The notes under the pieces were generated by a model. It had not been told where the DNA came from. It saw nothing but the letters and a program-made list of their open reading frames with translations, and searched no databases. DNA of 64,000 nt from Serpula lacrymans var. lacrymans S7.9 (taxonomy: Eukaryota; Basidiomycota; Agaricomycetes; Boletales; Serpulaceae), in contig NW_006763308.1 in NCBI RefSeq assembly GCF_000218685.1, forward strand, positions 248,001-312,000, read 5' to 3'. Position numbers and translations under genes: made by a program. Below are positions 22,174-33,000 of the stretch, in pieces. How positions within the stretch are numbered: position 1 is the first letter of the stretch; every line of letters starts with the position of its first letter.

Positions 22174-24301
22174 TACTCTAGGTTTTTATAATCGGTCCAA
22201 ATTTCGAATTGGTGTCTAGCACCTTCTAAGTAGTGCCGCCAGTGCTCTAGAGCTCTAATGATGGCTAGCATCTCTTTGTCGTAAATTTGATAGTTGCGCT
22301 CTGTAGGCGACAAACTATGCGATAAATAGGCACAAGGCCTCCAAAGATTGTCAGGGCATTTGATTGATAGAACAGCCCCAGTAGCAAAATCAGAAGAGTC
22401 GGTTTCTAGCCGGAACTCTTTATCTAATTCTGGAAATGCTAATATGGGCGCTGTTGTGAATGCCTGTTTAAGCTTATCAAAAGCTTCTTGTTCTTTGGCG
22501 CCCCAATGCCAAACAATGTCTTTTTTTGTGAGATCGTTCAACAGTCTCGTGATTTTCGCAAAGTTTTCAATAAACCTTCGGTAGAAATTACCTAAGCCAA
22601 GGAAGGCCCTAACTCCTTTGACACGAGTAGGTTCTGGCCATTCCAAAATAGCTTGAACTTTCTCAGGGTTCATCCTGATTCCATTCTGGCCTATGATCAT
22701 ACCAAGGAAGTCTACTTCCTTCACTTTAAAATTACATTTTTCGGGTTTGACGAATAGGTCCCGTTCCTGTAAGCGTCGAAGGACTTCTTGCACGATTTTG
22801 TCATGCTCAGCCTCATCGTTCGACTTCATAGATATTAATAAATCGTCAATGTAAATGACGACACAGTTCTCCATATCCGCAATGATCTCGTTAATCATGC
22901 TCTGAAAGGTCGCCGGTGAGTTGGTCAACCCAAAAAACATAACAAGGGGTTCAAAAGATCCTCGGTGGCACATGAACGCGGCCTTCCAAGTATCTTCTTC
23001 TTTGATTCGTACATTATTGTACCCCCATCTGAGATCCATTTTTGTTAAGATCTTGGCGCCAGCCAATTTGTCCACTAGCTGACTAATCAAAGGCAGCGGA
23101 TACGCATTTTTAACCGTGTGCTCATTCACGTAACGATAGTCCATAATCATGCGCTTCTTACCATCCTTTTTAGGAATGAAGAACACCGGGGACGTCATAG
23201 GACTTTTGGAAGGTCTGATGTAACCCTTTCTAAGTTGTTCGTCTATGAAACTAGATACCTCATCTCTTTCTGGAGCAGAGAGCAGTATCATGTGTCCTTT
23301 TCTTGGTTTGAAGGTGTCTTTCAAATCTATAGCATGGTCCCAAGGCTTAGCCTCTGGGAAGTGCTCTGATTTGTGTTTTGAAAAGACCTTCCAGAAGTCA
23401 TGGTACTCAGGAGGCACCAGCCTCTTAATCTCTTCCTCAGGTTTTACCTCATCGTCGTCATCGTCGATCTTTTCTAAAGATCTGAGCTTGTAAATGTGAC
23501 TAGCGTTTAACTTTTCAAGACGCTCATCGTGACGGACATGATTTGGTTCACCCAAGTTTACACATTCCTGAGGGCAACGTGACAATGTGATAACCCCTGT
23601 CTGCCAGTTGATCTCGGGATTATGTTTAAATAGCCAGGTCCAGCCCAAGATTAAATTAATCTTCCCTAGTTGGGTAGCTTCGGCAGTGACTCATTCTCTG
23701 TGTCCTTGGTATTCGACCACAAAAGAACATTTGTGAGTGATACAGCCACCTGTGTTAAGCGTACTGTCAATGTTGTAGACAGGAATAGACATATCTAATT
23801 TTACAAGGGGGAGTCCAATTTGCTTTGCCCAGACCTGATCTATGAAGATCCCATTAGCGCCTGAATCAAGCAGGGCGCTTGTTGGGTGTACTTTGCCCCG
23901 GGCAAGGTTTTCCACGCCAACGTCTAAACAAATCTCCTTTTGGAATACATACGTGCGCATCAACACACGCCTTGGGATTTTGGGAAAGGGTGGCTCCGAA
24001 GAAGAAGGGGAAACATTGAAAGATTCATGTTTTTCTATTTTATTTTTACCGGAATCAAGCACCCTATTATTTGTCTCACCGGGGCCACGCTCCAAGGGAG
24101 ACGCTGGTGCAGTGGTAGTATCATAAATATTACAATCGCAGTGTTTCATACAAGTACAAGCTTCGGATAACAAATTTAGAAATTTATTTATAATTTGGGG
24201 AGCCATCCCTGTCTTTCCTTTATTGCTCATGCAACACCCCGGAGCAGGGGCCACTTTGTTGTGGTTTACTTCATTTTTAGCAGGAGCTAAGGTACCCAAG
24301 T
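22174..24301 (-). pseudogene. pol of family A: protease, RT and truncated RNase H
   Basis: After gag, a frame one base upstream (-1) of the gag stop encodes NEVNHNKVAPAP and a Cys-rich linker, then an aspartic protease with LDSGANGIFIDQVW near 23840-23875. A TGA at 23691-23693 follows GHRE. The frame then resumes with LGWTWLFKHNPEINW and a complete reverse transcriptase (RMIMDYRYVNEHTVKN, KMDLRWGYNNVRIKE, FGLTNSPATFQ, catalytic YIDDL near 22841-22855). The start of RNase H follows (LETDSSDFATGAVL, YDKEMLAII). It ends at TDYKNLEY against the LTR, so the RNase H C-terminus and integrase are missing. The reverse transcriptase domain itself looks intact. Confidence 0.9.
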
Positions 24302-24304
24302 GAC

Positions 24305-25205
24305 CTAAGCCCCAAATTCTTTTCCCTGAGCCTTCATTTCATTGACCTGTTGGTCATAAAAAATGGCCCGGATTTCGTCGTACGAACGACCGGCCAAAGA
24401 GTTGAGCCGATCGTCCGGCTTTTCGGTTTCTAATTGGCGCGCCTGGAGCCCTTGATTATTTTTTTGTTGGGCAGCCTGCGCCCTGTTTCTGCAGTCTCGG
24501 GACATATGTCCCTCCTGGCCACAGTTGTAACAGTTGCCCTTGAATCTGCGCATCTGTCCGCCTTGGACCGCGCCGATATCCATAGGAGCACCCTGTCCTG
24601 GCTGCAGCCTGAACGGCTTGAACCCGTGAGAGTGATTATGTTGGTTTGATGACCCAGGGCGCCTCTGGGATATGTTGTTTTGTTTGGTGGACCCGCCACC
24701 TTGGTGCATGGTGTAGAGCTCTATGGCTCTACCGACTCATCGTACTTCCTCAGCCGCCAGGGCCAAGGAATTGCTGACGTGCCCAGTCACGCTCAGCTTG
24801 TGGTTTAAAATATTTTTTGATCTCAATTTTGAGATCGTCCCAGGTAGGCCACACACCCGCGGTGTAACACTCCTGGAGTCGTACTTGGGCGTATTGACCC
24901 GCCACAGGTCCTTTTAGTCAAGATAGCACCGCAGTGGCTACCTCAAAATCATCGGCAAATGCATCCCAGTTTGCCTTGACCCAAATTTGGAGTTTGATCC
25001 ACCATTCGGCGAATCGCGCTCTGTCTCCTTCAAAGGCGCCAGGGTCAGCGACGACTTCGACTTTCTTGTTGAACTTCTTTTCCACCAAGGGGGTTGCTAC
25101 AGGGGGGTTTGCCTGTATCTCGGCGAGTTGTGAGGTTAATGCTGCAATCTGCGTGCGCATGGCGTGCAGCAGAGCATTCATGTCTTGTTGGGGTTGCAAC
25201 GACAT
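24305..25205 (-). pseudogene. gag of family A, with a stop and an internal deletion
   Basis: The start at 25205 encodes MSLQPQQDMNALL and a short coiled region, then FEGDRARFAEWWIKLQIW of the Retrotrans_gag type. A TGA at 24918-24920 stands where the second copy in this window (51891-52802) has CGA. Further on, about 150 bp are deleted after the DWARQQ codons compared with that copy, which shifts the frame. The 3' part (24305-24709) has a CYNCGQEGHMSRDC zinc knuckle and ends KEFGA-TAG. gag would form the particle and bind RNA. Confidence 0.85.
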
Positions 25206-25370
25206 GTCGACTTGTTCTCTTTGGTAATGTAAAAAAAAGGTAACTGGGGGTCCCCGCTTGCTATCTGCGGATCAACCTTTTCCCAGCTGAGTATCGGATC
25301 CCAATCTCCTTCACCCTGGAGTCTGGGTGCCCAATGGGACTTTTGCACACACGTGCGAGAGAGTAGTAAG

Positions 25371-25380
25371 AGCGAGTCCT
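25371..25380 (-). other. Candidate self-priming primer binding site, family A
   Basis: AGGACTCGCT (minus strand) lies two bases after the 5' LTR. Its exact complement AGCGAGTCCT occurs in the LTR at 25495-25504, about 30 bases downstream of the TATA box, where transcription should start. This layout matches self-priming of the Tf1 type, in which the 5' end of the mRNA folds back to prime reverse transcription. No TGG-type site is present. Confidence 0.5.
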
Positions 25381-25382
25381 AA

Positions 25383-25770
25383 TGTAACAACCAAGAGTGA
25401 ATTACTCTGGCGCACTCAGAACACACTATAGAGAAGATGAAGTTGGGGAGTGGTTACCCCTTAGGCTGCAGTGAGTTAGTTGGTATACAACAGGAGGACT
25501 CGCTGAGGAGTCTGCTGGATCTATTGGGGTATATATACTACTACAGGTTTGTTTGTACATGTGTACTATACAGTTGATGAAGGCAGTGGCTGATAATGTC
25601 ATAGGGCCTAGCCCGTATGGCCAGCTTCACTGCGTGAGAGAGTTAAATCTAAAAATAAGAGAAAGGCAACGCGGCGCAGGAAAGGGGAAATGCCGCGTGG
25701 CACTTAAAGTATAGAGTTGAAGCGGAGAATAAAAAGAAAGGAAATGTCCGGAAATTGTGTTATCATAACA
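25383..25770 (-). repeat. Family A LTR, 5' LTR of the deleted element
   Basis: It is nearly identical to the LTR at 21786-22173, with a handful of substitutions seen by eye. On the minus strand it holds the TATA box (complement of GTATATATA near 25530) and the presumed start site around 25504. Confidence 0.93.
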
Positions 25771-25775
25771 ATTTG

Positions 25776-26559
25776 TGTCAGTCCTCATTTACAACAGTCA
25801 ACCTCACTCCTGTGAACAAGTCTATTTTTCTAGTACTCAGCTTATGCCGTGTAATAATCTCCCAACCCCAGTTGATTGCCTCTCATGGCTTGATTTTACT
25901 TTGCAAGACAGTCCAGAGCCAACGGTACATTATTAATATCATCATTATACTAGATTGTTTGTGAATCTCACTTTTATCAAACAGCATGACTCATTTTCTG
26001 TCTTACTCCAGGCTAACTTTGATTTTGACGGATTTCATGGAATACAGTGTACTTTGCCCATTTGTTCAATTCAGTTGATCTGCAGCATAATTTAAATGGT
26101 GAGTGCCGTCTTATCCAGGGCCTTTTTTTCAACTCGCTAATACATATTTGAACAGGTAATCCTGAACCTCTGCCTAGCAATCTGCTGGCTACCTTAGACC
26201 TGGCAAAACCCAACCCTGGTGTTGCTACCTTGGATGTCATAGTCAGTGGAGTGGTTACCGCTACTCCCGCTACCCCCTAGTTGGCTGAGATCACCTAACA
26301 TTGCTCTACAACCACAACTGAGTTGGACTTTGCCAAGAATGGTTAATAGGAACCAGATGGATCTACTACTACATCAAGCACAGATATATGGAAGTCAACC
26401 ATTCCATTGTTCCACTCAGTGACTCAGTGTTTCATGACTAATTTTTGTTGTAGAAACTGTATTTGTATTACTACATGCTCCATATTATGTATCTAGGTAC
26501 ATAGAATATTCTAACATGCTAAGCAGCCAGATTTTTGGCATATAAATCCTAGCTCCATA
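25776..26559. other. No clear gene; possible remnant exons
   Basis: Open stretches such as NPEPLPSNLLATLDLAKPNP near 26160-26220 and splice-like signals suggest decayed coding sequence. I cannot assign it to a family. It may be the 5' part of the gene that starts near 26560. Confidence 0.3.
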
Positions 26560-26571
26560 CTTAAGGCTGAC

Positions 26572-27950
26572 TTGTCTAGAAAAACTTGCAGCATTATAGA
26601 AATGACTCTCACACAGCCGAAGTGTATCCGGCCAAAGCTGACTGTGGCCCAGAAAACCAAACAGAGGCAGTGGTTTGAATCACTCACCCATAATATCTGT
26701 GCTGCTCAAAAAAACCATGAACAGAATGCGGCCAACAAAGAAATATGGCCAGTGAGTTCAATGTCTGTATGTGATCACTTGACAGACTCTAACTAATCTT
26801 ATGATTTAACAGCTCTCTCAAATGGACAAAAAACCAACTCTTTTTTTTGAACCATTTGCGACAACAAAAACGCTGGGTTAATATCTGGAATGCATTTCTG
26901 ATGGATAAACTACAACAAGCCAATAAAGGTGGGTACACTATACCATCCTTTTCTTGTACAAACTAATATTTTCTCTTTCTTCTTTATATGTAGGCCGTTC
27001 TGTTGGGGAGCGGATTCGCCTCCTAGACTTCATAAGAATCCACAAGGATGACCTATTGAAGGTTTATCAGCAGCTTTTATTAGCTGACCGGCAGCAGCTT
27101 GAGCTCAAGGCAGTCAAAGCTTGCCAAAAAAAATTGACCATTATTAGGGCCAACCCAAAAGCTCTATTACACGACGTCAATGCTATATTCACTGCAATGG
27201 ATCAAGACGTAAAGTGGACAAAATCACTTTGTCCATGTGAATTTACTAACAATACATGGAAGTGGACAGCACTTTCTACTCAAACAGGGATGGATGGCTT
27301 CTATGTTGCTGTTCGGGGGGGGTGTAGAAGATTATGCAGAGCCCAAGGTGTTTGTTCTGAAAAAGCAGAACAATTCAGCACAGATATTCTTGGCCATGAA
27401 CCCCGGAACTTAGCTCTGAAGCTTGAAGCATACATAATCAGTGGTATAAGTTGTTCTAGTTCCATTACTTTGTTGTTATCCAACAGCTAATACTTTGTTA
27501 AATCTAGCGTCATCTGTGAACTGTCAGCATCCTCCCAACAAACTAATTAGCGAGAGCCATACTATAATCCAAGATGAGCTGGGTGAGTAATGATATCAAT
27601 AATCATTGTCATAACAACCTATCTTTCACCCTGTACAGAGTTTATACTGCATTCCAATAACGGCAGCCGAGCAATCAAGATGAATTACAATAATTATGAG
27701 AAAAAGATAGTTGAGCACTATGGCATAGCCCTGACTGGCTAGCCATGTGGCAATACTGTTCAAAATCCTGCACAGATTGGCAGAAGAGCTGGAGTACAGA
27801 AGCTATTAACAGTCTGCAAAATGGAAAGTGCAAATGGTCTAAACTCACTAAAAATGAACTAAAGAAGCGGCAGCTTATAAACCAAGCTTGTCAAGCAAGG
27901 GGCAAGCAGGTTTAGAAGCCGCAAAAAAAATGGTCTGTGCAAAAGTACAA
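26572..27950 (+). pseudogene. Agaricomycete-expanded hypothetical gene with short introns
   Basis: Blocks typical of a mushroom-specific family of unknown function can be followed: KTKQRQWFESLTHNICAAQ, then RIRLLDFIRIHKDDLLKVY, RANPKALLHDVNAIFTAMDQ, and WTALSTQTGMDGFYVAVRGG. Others are LALKLEAYIISG and, after another intron, IKMNYNNYEKKIVEHYGIAL with VQNPAQIG. Frame changes near 27310-27330 (a run of G) and a stop (GIALTG followed by TAG at 27740-27742) indicate decay. The family is usually found among transposons, and I infer a link to them. No catalytic motif is evident. Confidence 0.45.
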
Positions 27951-28119
27951 AAGTGCAGGTTTGATAAATGATTCCAGTGCCCCATGTTCCGAAGAAGATG
28001 GAGATTAGAAATATACATGTCTCTTGTCTGCAGCGTTAACATAATGTTAGCAGGAACTTATGTCATTTGGTGTAGCTACACAAACCTTGTCCTTGGCCTT
28101 GTTATATTGTACAAAAAGC

Positions 28120-28441
28120 TTCAGTCCTTTCTTCCTAATGAGCGGCTGCTGGTGATTAGGGATGTGAAAATGCCTATTACTGTCAAATGTAATCCTTCCC
28201 TCCTGATAAGCGGCTGTTGGTGATTACAGACGCTATGTCCTTGCTATTGCTGTAAAAAGGTTCAGTCCTTCCTTTCTAATAAGCAGATGTTGTGGACTAT
28301 AGATGTGACAACACCTACACTGTAAAAAGTTTCAGTCCTTACTTCCTAATGAGTGGTGCTGGTGATTACAGATGTATGGCCTTGCTATCTCTGTAAAAAG
28401 TTTCAGTTATTCCTTTATAACAAGCAGCTGATGATAACCTC
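28120..28441. repeat. Degenerate tandem repeat, about 70-bp period, five units
   Basis: Units beginning TTCAGTCCTTxCTTCCTAAT start near 28120, 28190, 28260, 28331 and 28401. Each continues with a GCxGxTGxTGGTGATTA block. The spacing is 70 plus or minus 1 bases. Units differ by many substitutions, so the array is old. Function unknown. Confidence 0.7.
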
Positions 28442-28543
28442 AGCCACAATCAGCTGTGGAAAACTAGTGACAACCATGACCATTCTCCCTGTATTGTACT
28501 ATGTAGCCACAATTAATAAGCTTGATCAGATTGATTGACTTAC

Positions 28544-28923
28544 GGGTCACAGTCAAAAGTTTGAAAGAATTTGCCAAAGATTTGGGTTTTATCAGAGTCA
28601 CTGTTGTCCTCTTCACCTCCACAAGAGATGGATTCTGCATCATCAAAGAGCATTGTTGTGTCTTGGGGATTAATCCCTGTTCCAAGGTATGCTTTGCCAA
28701 GTTGTTCTTTTGCTCCAAGGACATTGTCTACAACAAAATTAGGGTATAGTGTGAAAACAAGTAGCTACTTACTTTGAAACCTTTTATTTTCAGCTTCAAT
28801 GTGCTCCTGCCTGATCTTGTCCAGTTGAGCTACTGAAGTACTGGCTGTACCACCTCGGAATAGTGTTATCCTGACATGGGATGATGTTGATTTGAGGCTC
28901 TTGCTGATCTTCCTGGTAGACAT
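28544..28923 (-). CDS. 5' end of an unrecognised spliced gene
   Basis: ATG at 28923 starts MSTRKISKSLKSTSS, then HVRITLFRGGTASTS and QLDKIRQEHIEAENKRFQ. A clean 45-base intron (28772-28728, GTAAGT to TAG) joins in frame to NNVLGAKEQLGKAYLGTG, and a second GTAAGT donor follows FFQTFDCDP at 28543. The basic start plus an RITLFRGGT-type block resembles the N-terminus of KDZ transposase genes, but the resemblance is weak. Downstream exons would run into the 70-bp repeats and I cannot find them. A truncated gene is likely. Confidence 0.4.
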
Positions 28924-30076
28924 GATGTTTGAGGCAACAATGGAGAAGCTGAAGGTCAGTAGGAAGGTATGGATGATGCTGTGGAAGCTGTGGAATACAA
29001 CAACAAGGCTATTAGTTAACTGTGAGAAAATATATCAGCACACTGTAATGTTGAAACTGGCCTGTACACATTTTGCCGAATAACTGCATATGTGATGCTT
29101 TGCCGCATTGTGCCAAGCTCCAAAACCTTAAGAATAAACCTTATCCATCAGTATACAGCAAACATAACAGCCCCGAGATAACAAGGCTGAATTTGTCATG
29201 TAGATTAGTATACGATGTATATTTTAACCACCACTTTGAAAAAATGAGTGGAAAATACCTAAAATTGAGCTTAATGTTGAGCCCACTGTGCTCAACAATG
29301 AATAGAGTCGCTTTGTCATCGTCAGAAGTGGTGCCGGATGAGTGGAACGGGTCGGATGACAAAAGGGCCCATGTGGCAAAAACGGCAATAGCCCAGCCAA
29401 GACACTGCTGAGTCCTGAAGTTATTGCTGAAGTGCTGCAGCAGAGGTAAGGCTTTCTAAGTAGTAACAAGTATCATCTGCAGTGTTCTTATGTTGGATAT
29501 TCGGTCCCTCAGGGCGTGGGAACAGGCGCGGGAGAAGGATTCTTTTGGCAAACGAATGCCTAACAACGTAAATACATGCTTTTTATATAACAAATATATG
29601 TAAATATCATGTGAAAGACAATGATAGCCACAAAAGGCTGGTTGTAATCACAGACTAAAGCTTCGGGCGAAGCTCCGAAGTTCGCTTATGTAATATAATT
29701 TCTACATCTTACTAATATGTTAGATAAGTGTTGTGACTCAGGTGAGCCAGACCTGGGACTTTGTGAAAATTCGGCGTGTCGAAAAACTTGGAACGTGGGG
29801 TAAAATCAATCGATCGAGGCACGTGATCAATAGGCCCATCGAAAATCGAAAATCGACCCGATCGATATCCGTCACTCTTTTCACTCGAGAAATTGAACAT
29901 TCGCAAATCAGGAATTGTATACCCCAGTGATTTAGGTCGGTTCTTGTTTAAGTCAAAGTACTGGCTACTACGTACAAGGGCTATCCACTCTCCTTCTCAC
30001 CTTCTCATCAAATTGTTCAGAGGATGTTTATAGGTACATATCTTCTCTCGGTATTCATCACCCAGGAGTCGGGCTG
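28924..30076. other. Intergenic sequence 3' of the polyketide synthase
   Basis: No supported gene. There is a perfect 7-bp-arm inverted repeat AGCTTCG-GG-CGAAGCT at 29659-29674, overlapping a second possible pairing CTTCGG/CCGAAG (29661-29666 with 29675-29680). Around 29800-29870 the sequence is rich in ATCGA and contains a CACGTG. A short open stretch near 29500-29570 (RAWEQAREKDSFGKRMPNN) has no match I know. Confidence 0.45.
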
Positions 30077-33000
30077 TCACGCTTGCGGCCGGTGATGCCT
30101 CTCAATCAGATCCACCATTACTTCCGACTCGAATATACTAAAGTGCGTGCCCTCGATTTCGATCAGTTCTGCCTGAGGGAACACCTTCCGAGTTCCCAAG
30201 TCTTCCCATCCTGCTTTAGCGTCCTCTGGAATAGTTGAAATAATTCCTCGAGTCGCGAGACACGTTGTCACTGGCGCCTTCACCTCCTTCAGCCATTCCA
30301 CCACTGCATCTCGCAACATCGTGAGGGAATAAGGTTCATTGGTAGGGAGTAACTCAAACATGAATTCATATGCAGTGACAGCAATCCGCAAGAACGCATT
30401 ATACCACGCTGTCATATATTCCGGAACATCGTGTCCATTGACAGCGTCCTCAAAGTCAACTGCAATCTTCTGGCGTTGGGCGTTATCAGCTCTGTATAAG
30501 CCGGAGACGGAGGAGAGGGCATGACGAATCATATCAGGCCCAGGGGTTTTTCGAGAGGCGGTTTCTGCATCTGGTTCGAGCATGGGTGATGTCCACAAAA
30601 GTGGGAAGTGGTCGAAGACAATGATCTGTGTTACTACATCGTGACCTTCTTCGAATAGCCTGGCAAGACTGAAAAGGACAATACTCGTGGCAGAAAACCC
30701 GCCGAGACGATAAGGTCCCTTTGGCCGCGCGGCTTTAATTTCCTCGTAGTAATACCTGGACATAGATTTGACCGAGTCTGTAGGTGTGTCAGGAGTTATT
30801 TGTAAAGCCCACAATGAACTCTTGAGCAATTGTTGAAGTGGTAAGAATGGCAACACGTTGCCACTGGCACCATGCATGACGATCAAGGGCTCGCCTCCAA
30901 GATCGAGTAGCTTCACAAGTGCATGTCCTTCCGCATTGAGTGCGTCCAATGGGAAGTAGCTACCAGGTGATAGCTCCTCAGCGACGTTCTTTGTCGACTG
31001 TCCTTTCTTGACGCAGCCTATAACATCAACCAAATTATAATCAGCGAGTAGCTGCATCTGTGATATGATCAGGTACGGGCGAAGAGCGAACGCAAGGCGC
31101 CCGGCGGATAACGAATCAAGACCATATGACGTGAAGGGGACGTCCGCGGAGAACTCGTTTGATTCAACATCCAGAAAACGTAGAACAATGCTGCGGAGTA
31201 CGTCCCCTACATGTTCAGTTGACTGTATAGCCTGCGGTGGTACCGAAGGTTGGACAAGGTGGCTGTATAATTGAAAGGATCCCAGATGCTGGTTCACAAG
31301 ATTCCAATCAAACTGTGGGATATATAAATTCACAGGTCCATCAGCCATCTTCAGAAGAGCGTCCTCAATACAATCACACAACTCTACGACATACCAAAAT
31401 ATTAGCACATTGTTCCGCGGTTTACTCGAAGAGCTTGGTTTACCTCTAGCAGAATACCCCCACGGGATAAAATGTTCGAAGTGCGTGACCTTGATATTGC
31501 CGTCCATCACCGAGAAGGAGTCGGTGATCACTGGTGTGACAATAGAGAACGCGTTGTTGTATTTCCTGACCTGTCCATCTATAGCTGTATTTGCGCTGTG
31601 AATACTGTGTTAAAATCCTACTCTATATTGTTTAACGAGCCTGTAAATCACCTCGCATAATTTGTTTGTCCGGCGTTCCCAAAAGTCGAAATAGACGAAA
31701 ATACAATCAAGAAATCAATCCTCTTGAGGTCCAAAACCTCTTCGATAGCCCTGAAAGCACCCAGTTTCGGCACAAAGGATGAGGCAAAACTTTCTTCATC
31801 GTGTGAGAAGAAATCACGATCATCCAAAACCATTGCGAGCAGCATACACCCCGCTATAGGGAGTGTGATACCTTCAATGATCCTCTTCAAGGCGTCCGGT
31901 GAGGCTGCATCTGATGCCTCCAGTTTTATTGACAAATCAGGTTGACCTTCCAAGAATTGCAGCATGCGTAGTGCAAGAATATCGTTAGCACGTTCAAGGG
32001 TTTCCCGGCCGGATCGAGATGTTAAGATGATGTGTCGAGCGCCATTCTTTTTGATTTATGTTGGTGTCATTGTCTCCAAATGTCAGCCTTGTGAATGTCA
32101 ACCTTGGGATAATACGCACCTGATACATCCATAAGGATATGTGCAGTCCTATGCTCCCCACACCTCCTATAAGGAGGTATACTTTATCAGATTTGAAGAG
32201 CGCAGATGCAATCCGAAGGGTTGAGTCAGGAATGTTAAGGGGCATACAAAGATCTGGTATCGGAACTGACACGAGCGTGCTTTTTACAGCCCGAAGAATA
32301 TCGCCAATCGCCCAGGGGTCACCTGAGATGGCGAAAGCTTCTTCAAGGCTAGAGCTCAAGCTTATCGCCTTGATCCCACCTCGTAGAAAGCTAGCGAAAA
32401 CGTGATCGCTCTTTCCATATCCAGATATGATAGTATCGCCGGCACGTAACTTCAATGTTAAGAAGTCAAGGGGAGAAGCCGTTGAGTGCAATCCGATAGG
32501 ATGATAATTAAGGGCGGTGAAAAACCATGTCAGCGCCCGGCCCATCATGGACTCGATATGTGTGATGATAATTCGTCCTGGACGAACCCGAGATGGATTA
32601 TTCAGAAAACCAATACCAATAGCCATACCACCAACCAGGAGAGCTGGTACAACCGATGCCAGATCCTTGGGGCTGGCAGCAACCCCATCCAGCAAAGCGA
32701 ACGAGCCTCTGTGTATCAACGTATACTTTCCTGGTACGCCCTTCACCACAGTGATGACAGTACAATCAATTAAGGGGAGGTCTGCATTATGTTGAACTTT
32801 GGTAACCCGTCCGACCAATCCAAATGTGTCACTACTGGATGACGAAGTGGCTAAAACTAGCACTTGGACATGTGACGAGGGCCAATCATCAGTAAGAGGG
32901 AGTGGATCCAGTATTTGCAAATTGGAAGGAGAGGAGGTTTCCACAAAACGCGGGACTTGTATTCGGTGCTTTCCGTCGACATGTACCTCTACTTCCATAC

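Larger units (their letters stand above)
21786..25770 (-). mobile_element. Ty3/gypsy element, family A, internally deleted (TSD ATTTG)
   Basis: Two near-identical LTRs (21786-22173 and 25383-25770) flank a 3.2-kb interior, and perfect ATTTG duplications lie outside at 21781-21785 and 25771-25775. The interior encodes gag, protease, reverse transcriptase and part of RNase H on the minus strand. It then runs straight into the left LTR with no integrase, chromodomain or polypurine tract. It was therefore inserted as a deletion derivative, or the deletion happened after insertion without touching the LTR. It defines family A, to which the solo LTRs in this window belong. Confidence 0.93.

Noticed and set aside
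28120..28441. Satellite or CRISPR-like array
   Set aside because: Five diverged head-to-tail units with no unique spacers.
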